Below the pieces are notes generated by a model. It did no database searches, was not told the origin of the DNA, and saw nothing but the letters and a program-made list of their open reading frames with translations. 64,000 nt of DNA from Streptomyces flaveolus (GTDB lineage: Bacteria; Actinomycetota; Actinomycetes; Streptomycetales; Streptomycetaceae). The stretch lies in contig NZ_JNWV01000036.1 of the NCBI RefSeq assembly GCF_000716535.1, positions 189,635 through 253,634 on the forward strand, given 5' to 3'. Shown here piece after piece: positions 9,076 to 18,099 of the stretch (positions within the stretch are counted from its first letter, which is position 1; every line of letters starts with the position of its first letter). Both the position numbers and the translations under genes were made by a program.

Positions 9076-9558
9076 TCACCGGTCGTCCGCCAGACGGTGC
9101 AGCAACGGAGTGAGGCGGTGCGTCACCAGTTCCCGCATGGCCAGGGCCGTGGTGGTGCGTTCGATGCCTGGGACGGCGAGGATCTGTCCTGCGATCCGGT
9201 ACAGGTCCTCCGCGTCCGTGGCGACCACTCGTACGAGCAGGTCGGTCTCCCCGCTGAGTCCGAAGACCTCCACCACCTCGGCGATGCCCGCGAGTGCCTG
9301 GGACACCTGCGCCAGGTGGCGCTGGTCGACCTGCGCCAGTACGAACGCGGTCAACCGGTGGCCCAGCGCTTCCGGGGTGATCCGTCGCTCGAAGGAGCCC
9401 AGGGCGCCGTTCTGCTCCATCCTGGCCACCCGCGCCTGGACGGTGTTGCGGGACAGCCCCAGCTGCTCGGCCAGGGCGACGATCGTGGCCCGTGGGTCGG
9501 TGGCCAGGGCGAGCAGGATCCGGGCGTCCGTGGCGTCAAGGGTTCGTTCATTGTTCAT
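9076..9558 (-). CDS. Lrp/AsnC-family transcriptional regulator
   Basis: 160 residues. The N-terminal winged HTH covers about 8-60 (DATDARILLALATDPRATIV, then LGLSRNTVQARVARME). A RAM/Lrp ligand-sensing domain follows, with the alternating GLSGETDLLVRVVATDAED and a terminal VTHRLTPLLHRL. Full-length for the family. It is divergently transcribed from the TPP-dependent enzyme with 154 bp between starts. That arrangement usually means the regulator controls the neighbour in response to an amino acid or keto-acid; this is inference. Confidence 0.92.
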   Translation of the reverse strand: MNNERTLDATDARILLALATDPRATIVALAEQLGLSRNTVQARVARMEQNGALGSFERRITPEALGHRLTAFVLAQVDQRHLAQVSQALAGIAEVVEVFGLSGETDLLVRVVATDAEDLYRIAGQILAVPGIERTTTALAMRELVTHRLTPLLHRLADDR

Positions 9559-9712
9559 GATGCTTGGTCGGCACCTCTCATCCAGCCCGGGATTTCAACA
9601 GAATGCTCAATTGCGTGAGCGCATCTTGTGCAGTCGATGAGCCATCTGTCTACTGGCGGAGCACAACGTTCAATCTCCAAGGCCATTGTGCCGATTGTGA
9701 AGGTGGTCTGTG

Positions 9713-12223
9713 ATGGTCGCGCAGCTGAGGTCGGCCGATGTCGACGGCTCGGGCCGCGGTTGGGAGGAGCGGCTCGCCGTGCTGGAGTCGGTCGAACGGC
9801 GGGTGCTGTGGCTGTCCACCGCGATCGTCGACCACGCCAACCGGGTGCGGCCCAACCCCTCGGGGCTGAAAGTGGGTGGCCACCAGGCGTCCAGCGCCTC
9901 GATGACCTCGATCATGACAGCGCTGTGGTTCCACGCGCTGACCGCTGAGGACCGGGTGTCGGTCAAGCCCCACGCCTCCCCGGTGCTGCACGCGATCAAC
10001 CACCTGCTGGGCGAGCTGGACGAGTCCTACCTGACCACCCTGCGTGACTTCGGCGGCCTGCAGAGCTACCCCAGCCGGTCCAAGGATCCCGACCCCGTCG
10101 ACTACTCCACGGGCTCGGTCGGCATCGGCGCCACCGCACCGGTGTGGGGCGCGCTCGCCCGGCGCTACGTGGAGGGCCACTTCGGCGGGGCCGGCACCGG
10201 CCGGCAGTACTCGCTGCTCGGCGACGCGGAGTTGGACGAGGGCGCGGTCTGGGAGGCCATCCAGGACCCGATGGTGCCGGGCCTGGGCGAGGTGGTGTGG
10301 GTCGTCGACCTGAACCGGCAGTCGCTGGACCGAGTAGTGCCCGGTATCGCCGCGGACAGGCTGCAAGCCATGTTCGCCGCGGCCGGCTGGCAGGTTCTCA
10401 CCCTCAAGTACGGACACCTGCTGCACGAATTGTTCGTCCGGCCGGGCGGCGAGGCCCTGCGCGCCCGTATCGACGCCATGGGCAACCCCGAGTACCAGCG
10501 CCTGCTGCGCTGCTCCGCTGACGAGTTGCGCGAGCGCCTGCCCGGCGCCGGTTCCACCGCCGGGCCGATCACCGACCTCCTCGGCTCCCTGGACGACGCC
10601 TCGCTGCTGGCGGCGCTGCGCAACCTGGGGGGCCATGACATCGGCGCGCTGACAGACGCGTTCGACGCCGTCGACGACACCCGCCCGACTGTGATCTTCG
10701 CGTACACGGTCAAGGGGTACGGACTGCCCACCGAGGGACACCCGCAGAACCACTCCTCGCTGCTGACGGCCGACCAGATGAAGGCACTGGCCGAGCGCCT
10801 CGGGACGAGCCTCGACCACCCCTGGGAGGCCTTCGCCGACGGTTCGCCGGAAGCGGCCCTGTGCGCGGCGGCCGCCAGTCGGCTGCGCCGCCCCGGAAAC
10901 GCGTCGCAGCAGCCTCCCGCGATCCCTGTCGACCTCGCCCGTCCGGCGCCGACGGGTACCGGCAACACCCAGCAGGCCCTGGGGCGGGTTCTGCTGGACC
11001 TCACCCGCCGGGCACCTGAGGCGGCGCGGCGCATCGTCACGGTCAGCCCGGACGTCAGTTCCTCCACCAACCTCGGTGGATGGCTCAACAAGGTCGGCGT
11101 GTGGTCGCCCGCCGAGCGCACCGACTGGTTCGCCGATGACGCCGAGACGATCCTGCACTGGCGGGAGCGGCCGACCGGTCAGCACGTGGAGCTGGGTATC
11201 GCGGAGACCAACCTGGTCGGCCTGCTGGGTGAGCTGGGCGCCACCTGGAGCCGCTGGGGCCAGCCGCTGCTGCCGATCGGCGTGGTCTACGACCCCTTCG
11301 TCAACCGGGCGCTGGAACCGTGGTCGTTCGGCATCTACGCCGGCGGCCAGTCGATCCTGGTCGGCACGCCCTCCGGCGTCACACTCGCCCCGGAGGGCGG
11401 AGCGCACCAGTCGATCACCACACCCTCACTGGGCATCGAACAGCCCGGCTGTATCACCTACGAGCCCGCCTTCGCGATCGACACCGAGTGGTGCCTGCTG
11501 GCCGCGCTCGGCAACCTCGGTCGCCCGGACGGCAGTTCGGCCTATCTGCGCCTGTCGACCCGGCCCGTCGACCAGTCCGCGGCCGCCGTGCCCGGCGACC
11601 CGGCCGCCCGCGAACGCCGCCGCCGACGGGTGACCGCCGGAGCCTACCGGCTGCGGCAGCACGAGAAGCCTGTGGTGACCATCGCCGCGATGGGCGCCGT
11701 CATGCCGGAGGCCCTGGCCGCCGCCGACCGGCTTGCCGCACTCGGGCACGGCGCCGACGTCGTCTGCGTGACCAGCCCGAATCTGCTCTTCCGTGCCCTT
11801 CAGGCCCGCCGCGGCCTGTCGGACGACCCGACCTGGATCCTCGACCAGGTCTTCCCCGCCGACCGGGCCACGCCCCTCGTCACCGTGCTGGACGGCCACC
11901 CGCACACCCTGGCCTTTCTGGGCAGGCCGGTGACAGCGCCGACCTGCACCCCACCAGGTCCTGATCACGGCGCGCACCACGCCCGCCGTGTGGACCGAAC
12001 CAGCCCCGTCGGCAGCCGGACAACCCTCCAGCTCCGTCCGGCGGTACGCCCTGTCCTGCCGCAGAAGACGTACCGCCGGACGGTCGCCGACCGAGCAGTC
12101 CCACCGTGCCACACCGCGCCTGGCGGCTACTCACCACTTGGTCCGACGACGGGTCAATCCGCCCCTGACGAGCCGGGCGGTGCCGTCGGACGGCCTCTCA
12201 CGCCCCGCCCGTCCGCCCCGTGA
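9713..12223 (+). CDS. Thiamine-diphosphate-dependent E1-like enzyme (homodimeric pyruvate dehydrogenase/transketolase type), abnormal C-terminus
   Basis: 836 residues from ATG 9713 after GAAGGTGG. The N-terminal part matches AceE-type E1: GGHQASSASMTSIMTALWF, VKPHASPVLHAI, SYPSRSKDPDPVDYSTGSVG and the TPP/Mg region (LLGDAELDEGAVWEA, then VVDLNRQSLD). The central pyrimidine-binding domain has VELGIAETNLVGLLG. The family would normally end in a domain following VLDGHPHTLAFL. Here, after about residue 740, the sequence turns into low-complexity Pro/Arg/Thr-rich text to the stop. The 3' end has therefore been replaced or frameshifted. The divergent Lrp gene supports a role in amino-acid or keto-acid metabolism. 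No E2 or E3 gene is nearby. Confidence 0.8.
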   Translation: MVAQLRSADVDGSGRGWEERLAVLESVERRVLWLSTAIVDHANRVRPNPSGLKVGGHQASSASMTSIMTALWFHALTAEDRVSVKPHASPVLHAINHLLGELDESYLTTLRDFGGLQSYPSRSKDPDPVDYSTGSVGIGATAPVWGALARRYVEGHFGGAGTGRQYSLLGDAELDEGAVWEAIQDPMVPGLGEVVWVVDLNRQSLDRVVPGIAADRLQAMFAAAGWQVLTLKYGHLLHELFVRPGGEALRARIDAMGNPEYQRLLRCSADELRERLPGAGSTAGPITDLLGSLDDASLLAALRNLGGHDIGALTDAFDAVDDTRPTVIFAYTVKGYGLPTEGHPQNHSSLLTADQMKALAERLGTSLDHPWEAFADGSPEAALCAAAASRLRRPGNASQQPPAIPVDLARPAPTGTGNTQQALGRVLLDLTRRAPEAARRIVTVSPDVSSSTNLGGWLNKVGVWSPAERTDWFADDAETILHWRERPTGQHVELGIAETNLVGLLGELGATWSRWGQPLLPIGVVYDPFVNRALEPWSFGIYAGGQSILVGTPSGVTLAPEGGAHQSITTPSLGIEQPGCITYEPAFAIDTEWCLLAALGNLGRPDGSSAYLRLSTRPVDQSAAAVPGDPAARERRRRRVTAGAYRLRQHEKPVVTIAAMGAVMPEALAAADRLAALGHGADVVCVTSPNLLFRALQARRGLSDDPTWILDQVFPADRATPLVTVLDGHPHTLAFLGRPVTAPTCTPPGPDHGAHHARRVDRTSPVGSRTTLQLRPAVRPVLPQKTYRRTVADRAVPPCHTAPGGYSPLGPTTGQSAPDEPGGAVGRPLTPRPSAP

Positions 12224-12388
12224 GGAGACCGGGCAGACGCAGCCCACAGACCGATTGGACACGCCATGATGGCCCTGAGCGGAGTCGAACGAGAATGGTC
12301 CGGAGCGACAGCGCGGCCCGTCCCCCAACGGCCCGGCCCCCCAACAGGTCGTCCGCTTCTCGCCGCAGGCGGCAGAATCGGAGCAGTG
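12224..12388. other. Short gap before the hypothetical gene
   Basis: No coding signal. The end carries GGAGCAGTG just before the ATG at 12389. Confidence 0.3.
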
Positions 12389-12757
12389 ATGTCCAGACAG
12401 CCGACAGCTGACGCCTACGCCGACGACCGCCCCCGCGTCCCGTACGGGCCAGGACACCATGACTCCGCTGTGGAGCCCGACGAAGACAGCCCGACCACCA
12501 CCCACGGCAGATGGCTCCTGAAGATCACCGTTTCCCCACCCGCCGTCGGGCACTGGGAGAACCAATGGCGACAACTCCATACGCTGATGTCCTTCGACCG
12601 TGCCTCCTGTACCTGGAGCACCGTCCTCGGGGCCATTGAACCGGCCGTCCTGAAGGCGCTGGAGAGCTGCCTCGCATCCGCCCGCGACGACGGCGCTCAC
12701 GTGCGAGTGGAAGCCGTACCGGCTCCCGCCGCGTCATGCAACGCATCCTCGCGTTGA
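12389..12757 (+). CDS. Hypothetical protein
   Basis: 122 residues from an ATG with GGAGCA five bases upstream. After a polar, disordered-looking first 40 residues there is a compact segment with several Trp residues (GRWLLKITVSPP, GHWENQWRQLHTL, SCTWSTVLGAIEPA). The composition looks like a real folded protein. I do not recognise the family. Confidence 0.5.
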   Translation: MSRQPTADAYADDRPRVPYGPGHHDSAVEPDEDSPTTTHGRWLLKITVSPPAVGHWENQWRQLHTLMSFDRASCTWSTVLGAIEPAVLKALESCLASARDDGAHVRVEAVPAPAASCNASSR

Positions 12758-12846
12758 CCGCCGCGAAGAAGCAGCCGCCCAAGAAGACCGTAGCGAAGAA
12801 GGCTGCCGCGAAGAAGGTGGCCGGCCGCCGGCCCCGCAGCGCCTAG
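12735..12846 (+). CDS. Small Lys/Ala-rich peptide, probably the tail of a lost DNA-binding protein
   Basis: A 36-codon frame from ATG 12735 ending in a K/A-rich tail (AAKKQPPKKTVAKKAAAKK, then VAGRRPRSA). Such tails occur at the C-termini of actinobacterial HU-type histones and other DNA-binding proteins. It overlaps the 3' end of the preceding gene in another frame, has no good ribosome binding site, and is most likely a C-terminal fragment. Confidence 0.35.
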
Positions 12847-12890
12847 GTTCGGTACCTGTGCACTGACCCGGTGCGGTTCGCGGACCGTCC

Positions 12891-13095
12891 GGGAATGTCC
12901 AGCAGGCGGACGTGGTTGTCGAGAGTGTGGTGGTGGAGGGGACTGCGTCCCCGGGCCTCACTTATTGCCTGCGGGGACGATCGTTCGGCTGAAGCCCCAC
13001 AGAGCCTTTCGCCGCGTAGGCGACCACCCTTTCACGACCACACGCATCACGGATTCAGCCCCGGCCGGCGGCCACGCCGGCCGGGGCTGTTTCCT
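12891..13095 (+). ncRNA. Candidate structured RNA, copy 1, ending in a hairpin terminator
   Basis: This non-coding stretch is closely related to 32466-32660. The core (12949-13026 here) is nearly identical in both copies. Shared hairpins are a stem opening with CCTC and closing with GGGG (CCTCA/TGAGG in the other copy), the tight GGCTGAAGCC hairpin, and GCCTTTCGCCGCGTAGGC. Both copies end in a strong G+C hairpin followed by T-rich DNA. Conservation of stems with changes that keep pairing suggests a transcribed RNA (sRNA or 5' leader). It could also be a cis-regulatory leader of the kinase gene at 13256. I do not recognise an Rfam family. Confidence 0.55.
13057..13088 (+). terminator. Intrinsic terminator at the end of candidate RNA copy 1
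   Basis: Perfect 13-bp arms AGCCCCGGCCGGC and GCCGGCCGGGGCT with a 6-nt loop, then GTTTCC. Confidence 0.8.
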
Positions 13096-13255
13096 GCCCG
13101 GGGACGCCGTTTCTTTGGGATCACCTGGCCGACCAGATGAGTGTTAGTTGCTGCAAGAGGCGCCCGGGCACCAGGGCAGCCCCCCCGGCGTCCGCGAGAC
13201 GCCCGCGCTGGGGGAGAAGCGCTGGGATCGCCGTGCCGCTGGATATGGTCGGCAT

Positions 13256-14422
13256 GTGGACGCGAGCACAGGACGGCAGAGTGACGTGTTCGCCGGGGAA
13301 GCGCGGGGTGAGCTGTCGCCCCGGACGGCCCGGGCGCTGTGGTGCGGGTCGGCGGGCCTGGTGATCGCCGCCCTGGGCATCCCGGTGTCCGTCGCCGGTG
13401 CGGAGGACGGCCGACGGTTGCTCGCGGCCGCGGCCCTGGTCCTCGTACAAGTCTGTGCCCTGAGGTGGCAGGTGCGCGTCCCGATCCCCGTTCTGGCCGT
13501 CACCACGGTGGCGGGGATCGCGGTGTGGGCGCTGCTGCCCGCGGTGACGTTGACGGGGGCGCTGCTCGCGGCGCAGGTCACGTTGTGCGTGCTGTCGGCC
13601 ACCAGGCCACGGCGGGTGTCGTTGTGGGCGCTCGCGGCGATGTGCCTGCCGGTCGCGCTGGAGTTCGGGGCGGGCGGCGGTGCGGGCCCGGCGGTCTATG
13701 TGCTGACGGTGGTCCTGGCGTGGACCCTGGGGCAGTGGCGCAGGGCGCAGCAGGAGCGGATGAGGGCGGAGACGCACCGGGCCGTGGCGGAGGAGCGTGC
13801 GCGGATCGCGCGTGATGTGCACGACGTGGTGGCTCATACCTTGTCGGTGATCGTCATTCAGGCCGGCGCCGCGGACGACGTGTTCACCGAACGGCCGGAC
13901 CAGGCCCGACAGGCGCTGCGGGCCGTCGAGACGGCCGCCCGCTCGGCGTTGGGTGAACTGCGCCTGACCTTGCGGGCGTTCCGGCCCGAAGCGGACGAGG
14001 GCTCGGCAGGGGAGCCGCGAAGGCCGGGGCCCTCGCTCGCGCGCCTGGGCGAACTCGCCGACACGGTGCGCGCGACGGGGATGACCGTACACGTGCACCG
14101 CGAGGGGGCCACTGACGGGCTGCCGGCCGCGGTGGACCTGGTGGCGTACCGGATCATTCAGGAGGCCCTCACCAACACGCTGCGCCACGCGGCCGGTGCC
14201 GATGAGGTCAGCGTGCGCGTGACCGGCGAAGGGCATTGCGTGAAGGTGACGGTGATTGACAACGGGCGTGCAGCTCAGGGGTTTTCAGCCGGGGCCGGGG
14301 CGGGGCGCGGGCTGGTGGGGATGGAGGAGCGTGCACGGCTCGTGGGCGGCAGCCTGCGCGCCGGCCCACGGCCCGGCGGCGGGTTCGAAGTGGCGGCGCG
14401 GCTGCCGGTGGAGCGCGCCTGA
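13256..14422 (+). CDS. Two-component sensor histidine kinase (NarL/HisKA_3 type)
   Basis: 388 residues from the GTG at 13256. An in-frame TTG at 13148 is possible, but its extension looks non-coding. The N-terminal half has about five hydrophobic membrane segments (for example GLVIAALGIPVSVAGA, VLAVTTVAGIAVWALL). The HisKA_3 box is RARIARDVHDVVAHTLS with phospho-acceptor His189. The HATPase domain has the N-box EALTNTLRHA, the G1 VIDNG and GRGLVGMEERARLVGG. The stop overlaps the start of the response regulator (TGATG), so the pair is translationally coupled. The signal is unknown. Confidence 0.93.
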   Translation: MDASTGRQSDVFAGEARGELSPRTARALWCGSAGLVIAALGIPVSVAGAEDGRRLLAAAALVLVQVCALRWQVRVPIPVLAVTTVAGIAVWALLPAVTLTGALLAAQVTLCVLSATRPRRVSLWALAAMCLPVALEFGAGGGAGPAVYVLTVVLAWTLGQWRRAQQERMRAETHRAVAEERARIARDVHDVVAHTLSVIVIQAGAADDVFTERPDQARQALRAVETAARSALGELRLTLRAFRPEADEGSAGEPRRPGPSLARLGELADTVRATGMTVHVHREGATDGLPAAVDLVAYRIIQEALTNTLRHAAGADEVSVRVTGEGHCVKVTVIDNGRAAQGFSAGAGAGRGLVGMEERARLVGGSLRAGPRPGGGFEVAARLPVERA

Positions 14423-15081
14423 TGACACTGCGGGTGGTGGTGGCCGACGACCAGGCCCTGGTTCGTACCGGATTCCGCCTGATCATCGACGCCCGTGAGG
14501 ACCTGGAGGTGGTCGGTGAGGCGGCGGATGGCCGGGAGGCGGTGCGGCTGACACGCGAACTGGCGCCCGACGTGGTCCTGATGGACGTACGCATGCCCGT
14601 CCTGGACGGCATCCAGGCGACCCGGCAGATCGTGGCGAGCGGAAGCCGGGCCCGGGTCCTCGTGCTGACCACCTGGGACGTGGACGCGCATGTCGTTGCC
14701 GCTCTGCGGGCAGGGGCGAGCGGCTTCCTGCTGAAGGACATCCGCCCGGGAGAACTCGTCGACGCCATCCGCGTCACCGCGCGGGGCGACGCGCTGCTGG
14801 CCCCCAGCGTCCTCAGCCGGGTACTCGACCGGTTCCTGCGCACGACCCCCGACCCGGCGCCGCCGCCGTCCCTGAAGGACCTCTCCGTCCGCGAACGGGA
14901 GGTGCTCACCCTGATCGGGCAGGCCCTGTCGAACGCGGAGATCGCCGAGCGGCTGGGCCTGTCGGAGGCCACCGTCAAGAACCACGTCACCGCGGTGCTG
15001 CGCAAACTGAACCTGCGGGACCGCGTCCAGGCCGTCGTCGCCGCCTACGACCACGGCCTCGTACGGCCACGACGCCCCTGA
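14422..15081 (+). CDS. NarL/FixJ-family response regulator
   Basis: 219 residues. Receiver domain (1-120) with the acidic pair Asp9-Asp10, phospho-acceptor Asp55 in LMDVRMP, a Thr switch in VLTTWD and Lys in LLKDIRPGEL. The LuxR-type HTH (about 150-210) has LSVREREVLTLIGQALSN and LGLSEATVKNHVTAVLRKL. Partner of the kinase immediately upstream. Likely targets are its own operon or the genes downstream; that is inference. Confidence 0.95.
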   Translation: MTLRVVVADDQALVRTGFRLIIDAREDLEVVGEAADGREAVRLTRELAPDVVLMDVRMPVLDGIQATRQIVASGSRARVLVLTTWDVDAHVVAALRAGASGFLLKDIRPGELVDAIRVTARGDALLAPSVLSRVLDRFLRTTPDPAPPPSLKDLSVREREVLTLIGQALSNAEIAERLGLSEATVKNHVTAVLRKLNLRDRVQAVVAAYDHGLVRPRRP

Positions 15082-15194
15082 CAGCCGCCTCCTCCTCAGG
15101 GAGGAGAACCGGGCCGCGCTCCTCCCGCACTCCCAGTGCCGGTCCCCTCCCGCGGCCGATGTGTGTCCGGAGGGGCCGGCCCTACCGTCGAGCT

Positions 15195-15833
15195 GTGATC
15201 GACGACCTGCCCTGCACCCTGTATCTGCTGGTCCACGACGAAGCAGCCGAAGGTCCCTACGACCGTTCCCGCGCGGCTCTACTGGTCCGTGCCGCCGCCC
15301 TGATCGACCTCGCGCTGCGCGGCCGACTGCAGGAGCAAGGCGGCAGGGTCACCGTCTGCGGCACGGAACCGACCGGCGACCCCGTCCTGGACCGGGTCCT
15401 GCGCGACGCCGGCGACGGCCACAGCTGGAAGCGCCTCGTGCGCCGGCACCGTGCACACACCCTGACGGACGCGGAGGACCGGCTCATCGCGGCGGGCCTC
15501 CTCACCGCGAAGGTGCCCCACACCCGCCTGGGCACACGCCGTCTGAGCGTGACGGACCGTGCCGTGCCCGCCGTGCTCCGCGCCCGCGTGTCCGCGGTCC
15601 TGTACGGGGACGGCCCGGTGCGAGACGTTCCCGCCGCGGACGCCGCGCTGCTGGCGCTGGCCGCCGCGGGTCGGGTTCGTTCCGTGGTGTCCCGGCAGGA
15701 CCAGAACGCCTTCCGGGCCCGCATCGACACCTGCACGGGGTCTCTCGCCACCCTCGCGCCGGGACTGGAGAAGGCGGTACGCGCACTTGCGACGACCATG
15801 ATCGCCGCGCAGGGCGGCATGGGCGGCAGCTGA
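15195..15833 (+). CDS. GPP34 (GOLPH3/VPS74-like) phosphoprotein family protein
   Basis: 212 residues if started at GTG 15195. The preceding CTACCGTCGAGCT resembles a -10 box placed for a leaderless message. An ATG 36 bases upstream in frame is the alternative. The family pattern is clear: an N-terminal LPCTLYLLVHD, a helical LVRAAALIDLALRGRL, and a winged TLTDAEDRLIAAGLL segment. The fold is known from eukaryotic phosphoinositide-binding Golgi proteins. Its role in Streptomyces, where it occurs in many copies, is unknown. It sits between a two-component system and an exported esterase. Confidence 0.85.
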   Translation: MIDDLPCTLYLLVHDEAAEGPYDRSRAALLVRAAALIDLALRGRLQEQGGRVTVCGTEPTGDPVLDRVLRDAGDGHSWKRLVRRHRAHTLTDAEDRLIAAGLLTAKVPHTRLGTRRLSVTDRAVPAVLRARVSAVLYGDGPVRDVPAADAALLALAAAGRVRSVVSRQDQNAFRARIDTCTGSLATLAPGLEKAVRALATTMIAAQGGMGGS

Positions 15834-15846
15834 CCGAGGAGAGACG

Positions 15847-17406
15847 ATGACCATGCACCGAGTCCTGATCGCCCTGGGCTGCGCCCTGACCGCCGTCCTC
15901 ACGACGGCCTGGTCCCCGGCGCCACCGGCGCCGCCCGCCCCGGACGCCGCCACAGTGGTCCGCACCCACCACGGCCTGGTGCGGGGTGTCCACCGCGACG
16001 GCTACCGCACCTTCGCGGGCATCCCCTACGCGGCGCCTCCCGTCGGCATCCTGCGCTGGGCGCCACCCGCGCCCGCGGCGGCCTGGTCCGGGACACGGGA
16101 CGCGACCCGCCCCGCGAGCTCCTGCCCGCAAGCGGCCGGCGAGGTGCCCGCCGGCAGCACCGACGAGGACTGCCTCCACCTGAACGTCACGACGCCCGAC
16201 GGCGGCGGAACGGCACACCCCCGGCCGGTCGTCGTGTGGCTGCACGGCGGCGGGTTCACCACCGGAGCGGGCAGCTCATACGACGCGCATCGCATGGCCG
16301 TCCGCGGCGACGTGGTCGTCGTCACCGTCAACTACCGCCTCGGTGCCCTCGGTTTCCTCGCGCACAGCGGGCTTGCCGGCTCCGGCACCTTCGGCCTGGC
16401 CGACCAGCAGGCGGCGCTGCGCTGGGTGCGCGCCGAGATCGGCGCTTTCGGCGGCGACGCGCACAACGTGACCCTGGCCGGCGAGTCGGCGGGCGGCTAC
16501 AGCGTCTGTGCCCAGCTGACCTCACCCGCCGCGGCGGGACTCTTCGACCGGGCGATCGTCCAGAGCGGCCCCTGCACAGGGCGTCCCGAGCGACCGTTCG
16601 CCCCTTCCTCCGTCCCCTCGCCCGCGGCGCGCGCGGCGGGCGCGGACTTCGCGGCGAAAGCCGGCTGCGGTTCCGCACACGACGTGCTGACCTGCCTGCG
16701 GCACGTGAAGGTCTCCCGTCTGCTCGCTGCCCAGAGCGCGGACCAGCAGCCCGCGAACGGAACCCCGTTGCTGCCCCGCGACCCCGCGGCGGCCATCGCC
16801 GACGGCCACTTCCACCGCGTCCCCGTGCTGATCGGCCACACCCGTGACGAGGGCAACGGGTGGGCCGCCGGGATCATCCAGGCCGGCCATCCCGTCACCC
16901 CGGAGACCTGGCCCGACGTCGTGTCCTCCTTCTTCCCACCGGGACAGGCGAGGACGATCGTCCGCGAGTACCCGGTGCACCGTACCGACGGCGGCCCGGT
17001 GTTCGGCGCGGTCATCGGCGACGCGGATTTCGCCTGCCCGACGGCACGCACCGGCCGTCTGCTCGCCGCCCGGGTGCCCGTGTGGCGCTACGAGTTCGCT
17101 GACGAACACGCCCCGCCGCTCACCCCCGGCACGCCGCCCTTCCCGCTCGGCGCACCGCACGCGAGCGAGCTGCCGTACCTCTTCGACCTGGGCGGCCGCC
17201 CCCGCGACCTGACCGCGGCGCAGCACCGGCTGGCCGACACCATGATCGACTACTGGACACGCTTCGCGCGCGGCGCCGACCCGAACGGCCCGTCCTCACC
17301 GCACTGGCCCCGGCGGGCGGTGCTCTCCCTGGCGCCGGACCGCATCGTCGCCACCCGCACGACACCGCTCCGCCACCACTGCGCGTTCTGGAACGGCCTC
17401 GGGTGA
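15847..17406 (+). CDS. Secreted type-B carboxylesterase
   Basis: 519 residues from an ATG following GAGGAGAGACG, 13 bp after the GPP34 stop. Signal peptide in residues 1-30 (MHRVLIALGCALTAVLTTA). The alpha/beta hydrolase has the oxyanion motif WLHGGGF, the nucleophile elbow GESAGGYS (Ser214), an acidic residue in TRDEGNGW and a C-terminal catalytic His in APHASELPYLF. Cys pairs are present, as in exported members. It hydrolyses carboxylic esters outside the cell; the natural substrate is unknown. Confidence 0.93.
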   Translation: MTMHRVLIALGCALTAVLTTAWSPAPPAPPAPDAATVVRTHHGLVRGVHRDGYRTFAGIPYAAPPVGILRWAPPAPAAAWSGTRDATRPASSCPQAAGEVPAGSTDEDCLHLNVTTPDGGGTAHPRPVVVWLHGGGFTTGAGSSYDAHRMAVRGDVVVVTVNYRLGALGFLAHSGLAGSGTFGLADQQAALRWVRAEIGAFGGDAHNVTLAGESAGGYSVCAQLTSPAAAGLFDRAIVQSGPCTGRPERPFAPSSVPSPAARAAGADFAAKAGCGSAHDVLTCLRHVKVSRLLAAQSADQQPANGTPLLPRDPAAAIADGHFHRVPVLIGHTRDEGNGWAAGIIQAGHPVTPETWPDVVSSFFPPGQARTIVREYPVHRTDGGPVFGAVIGDADFACPTARTGRLLAARVPVWRYEFADEHAPPLTPGTPPFPLGAPHASELPYLFDLGGRPRDLTAAQHRLADTMIDYWTRFARGADPNGPSSPHWPRRAVLSLAPDRIVATRTTPLRHHCAFWNGLG

Positions 17407-17499
17407 TCCCGGAAACGACGGTCGCACGAGCCCGTCGCGCGTACGCCGGGGCCCACGAACCGACGGGGAACCCACCACACGAACTCCAGGGGGAAAGCC

Positions 17500-17640
17500 A
17501 TGAACGAAACCGTAGCCAGGTGTCTGACGGGCCTGGCCGTATCGCCACCGCAGCCGCCTTCGTCATCGAAGTACCCCTGTACTTCCTCTACTCCGGCCCG
17601 CCACCGGACTCCAACGTGCTGGCCAGGCTCCTGATCGGAA
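17500..17640 (+). pseudogene. N-terminal fragment of a small membrane protein (frameshifted)
   Basis: ATG 17500 with CAGGGGGAAAGCC upstream begins MNETVARCLTGLAV. The membrane-protein continuation (IATAAAFVIEVPLYFLYSG) lies in the next frame, so a frameshift falls near 17540. Similarity ends at LARLLIGIQ. Start signals are intact but the product would be a 44-residue dead end. Confidence 0.5.
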
Positions 17641-18099
17641 TCCAGGCGCGGGACAGCTCGCCGCCGAACGCGCCGGCGCGGAGCAGTGGCCACGCGTCGG
17701 TGTGGCGGTGGACGAGCGGCGGAAGGCCCTTACAGCCCTTCGCCTGCCACTGGAACAGCTCCAGCTCACCGACGGCCCTGCGAGCGCGGTGGTCGGCGTA
17801 TCTGTCGCCGCGGATCGTGCTCCGGCTATGTGCCGCGCGCCGTCGGGCCGGAAGTACAACCGATGTGTGAGGAGGTCACGGTGGCCCGCCTCGCCCGTTC
17901 CAGCTCCCGCCACCGGGTACTCGCTGAAGACCTTCGACCTGTCGCCCCGTTCGGGACCTTCGCGTGAAGGAGACCTTCGCCCGTGCGGGACCCTTTCGCG
18001 CCGGCGGTGCGTCACATCCGCACCAGTGCCGACCGACTGGCCACGGGGCTGTCCAGTGAACGGCCCTGTCTCACATTCGGTGGTGACGCAGGGTGGTGG
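17641..18099. other. Unassigned stretch with a possible coding remnant
   Basis: A plus-strand frame from about 17690 reads VAVDERRKALTALRLPLEQL and then ASAVVGVSVAADRAP. It looks like a protein fragment, but I do not recognise it. It has no start and ends in low-complexity text. Nothing else is seen up to the ISL3 remnant. Confidence 0.3.

Noticed and set aside
9650..11407. Long minus-strand reading frame opposite the TPP-dependent enzyme.
   Set aside because: Its Val/Gly/Arg-rich text mirrors the codon bias of the real gene, and the plus strand carries clear E1 motifs.
12735..12846. C-terminal tail of the Ku gene whose start lies at 30538.
   Set aside because: Lys/Ala-rich tails occur in many DNA-binding proteins, and nothing upstream of the tail matches Ku.
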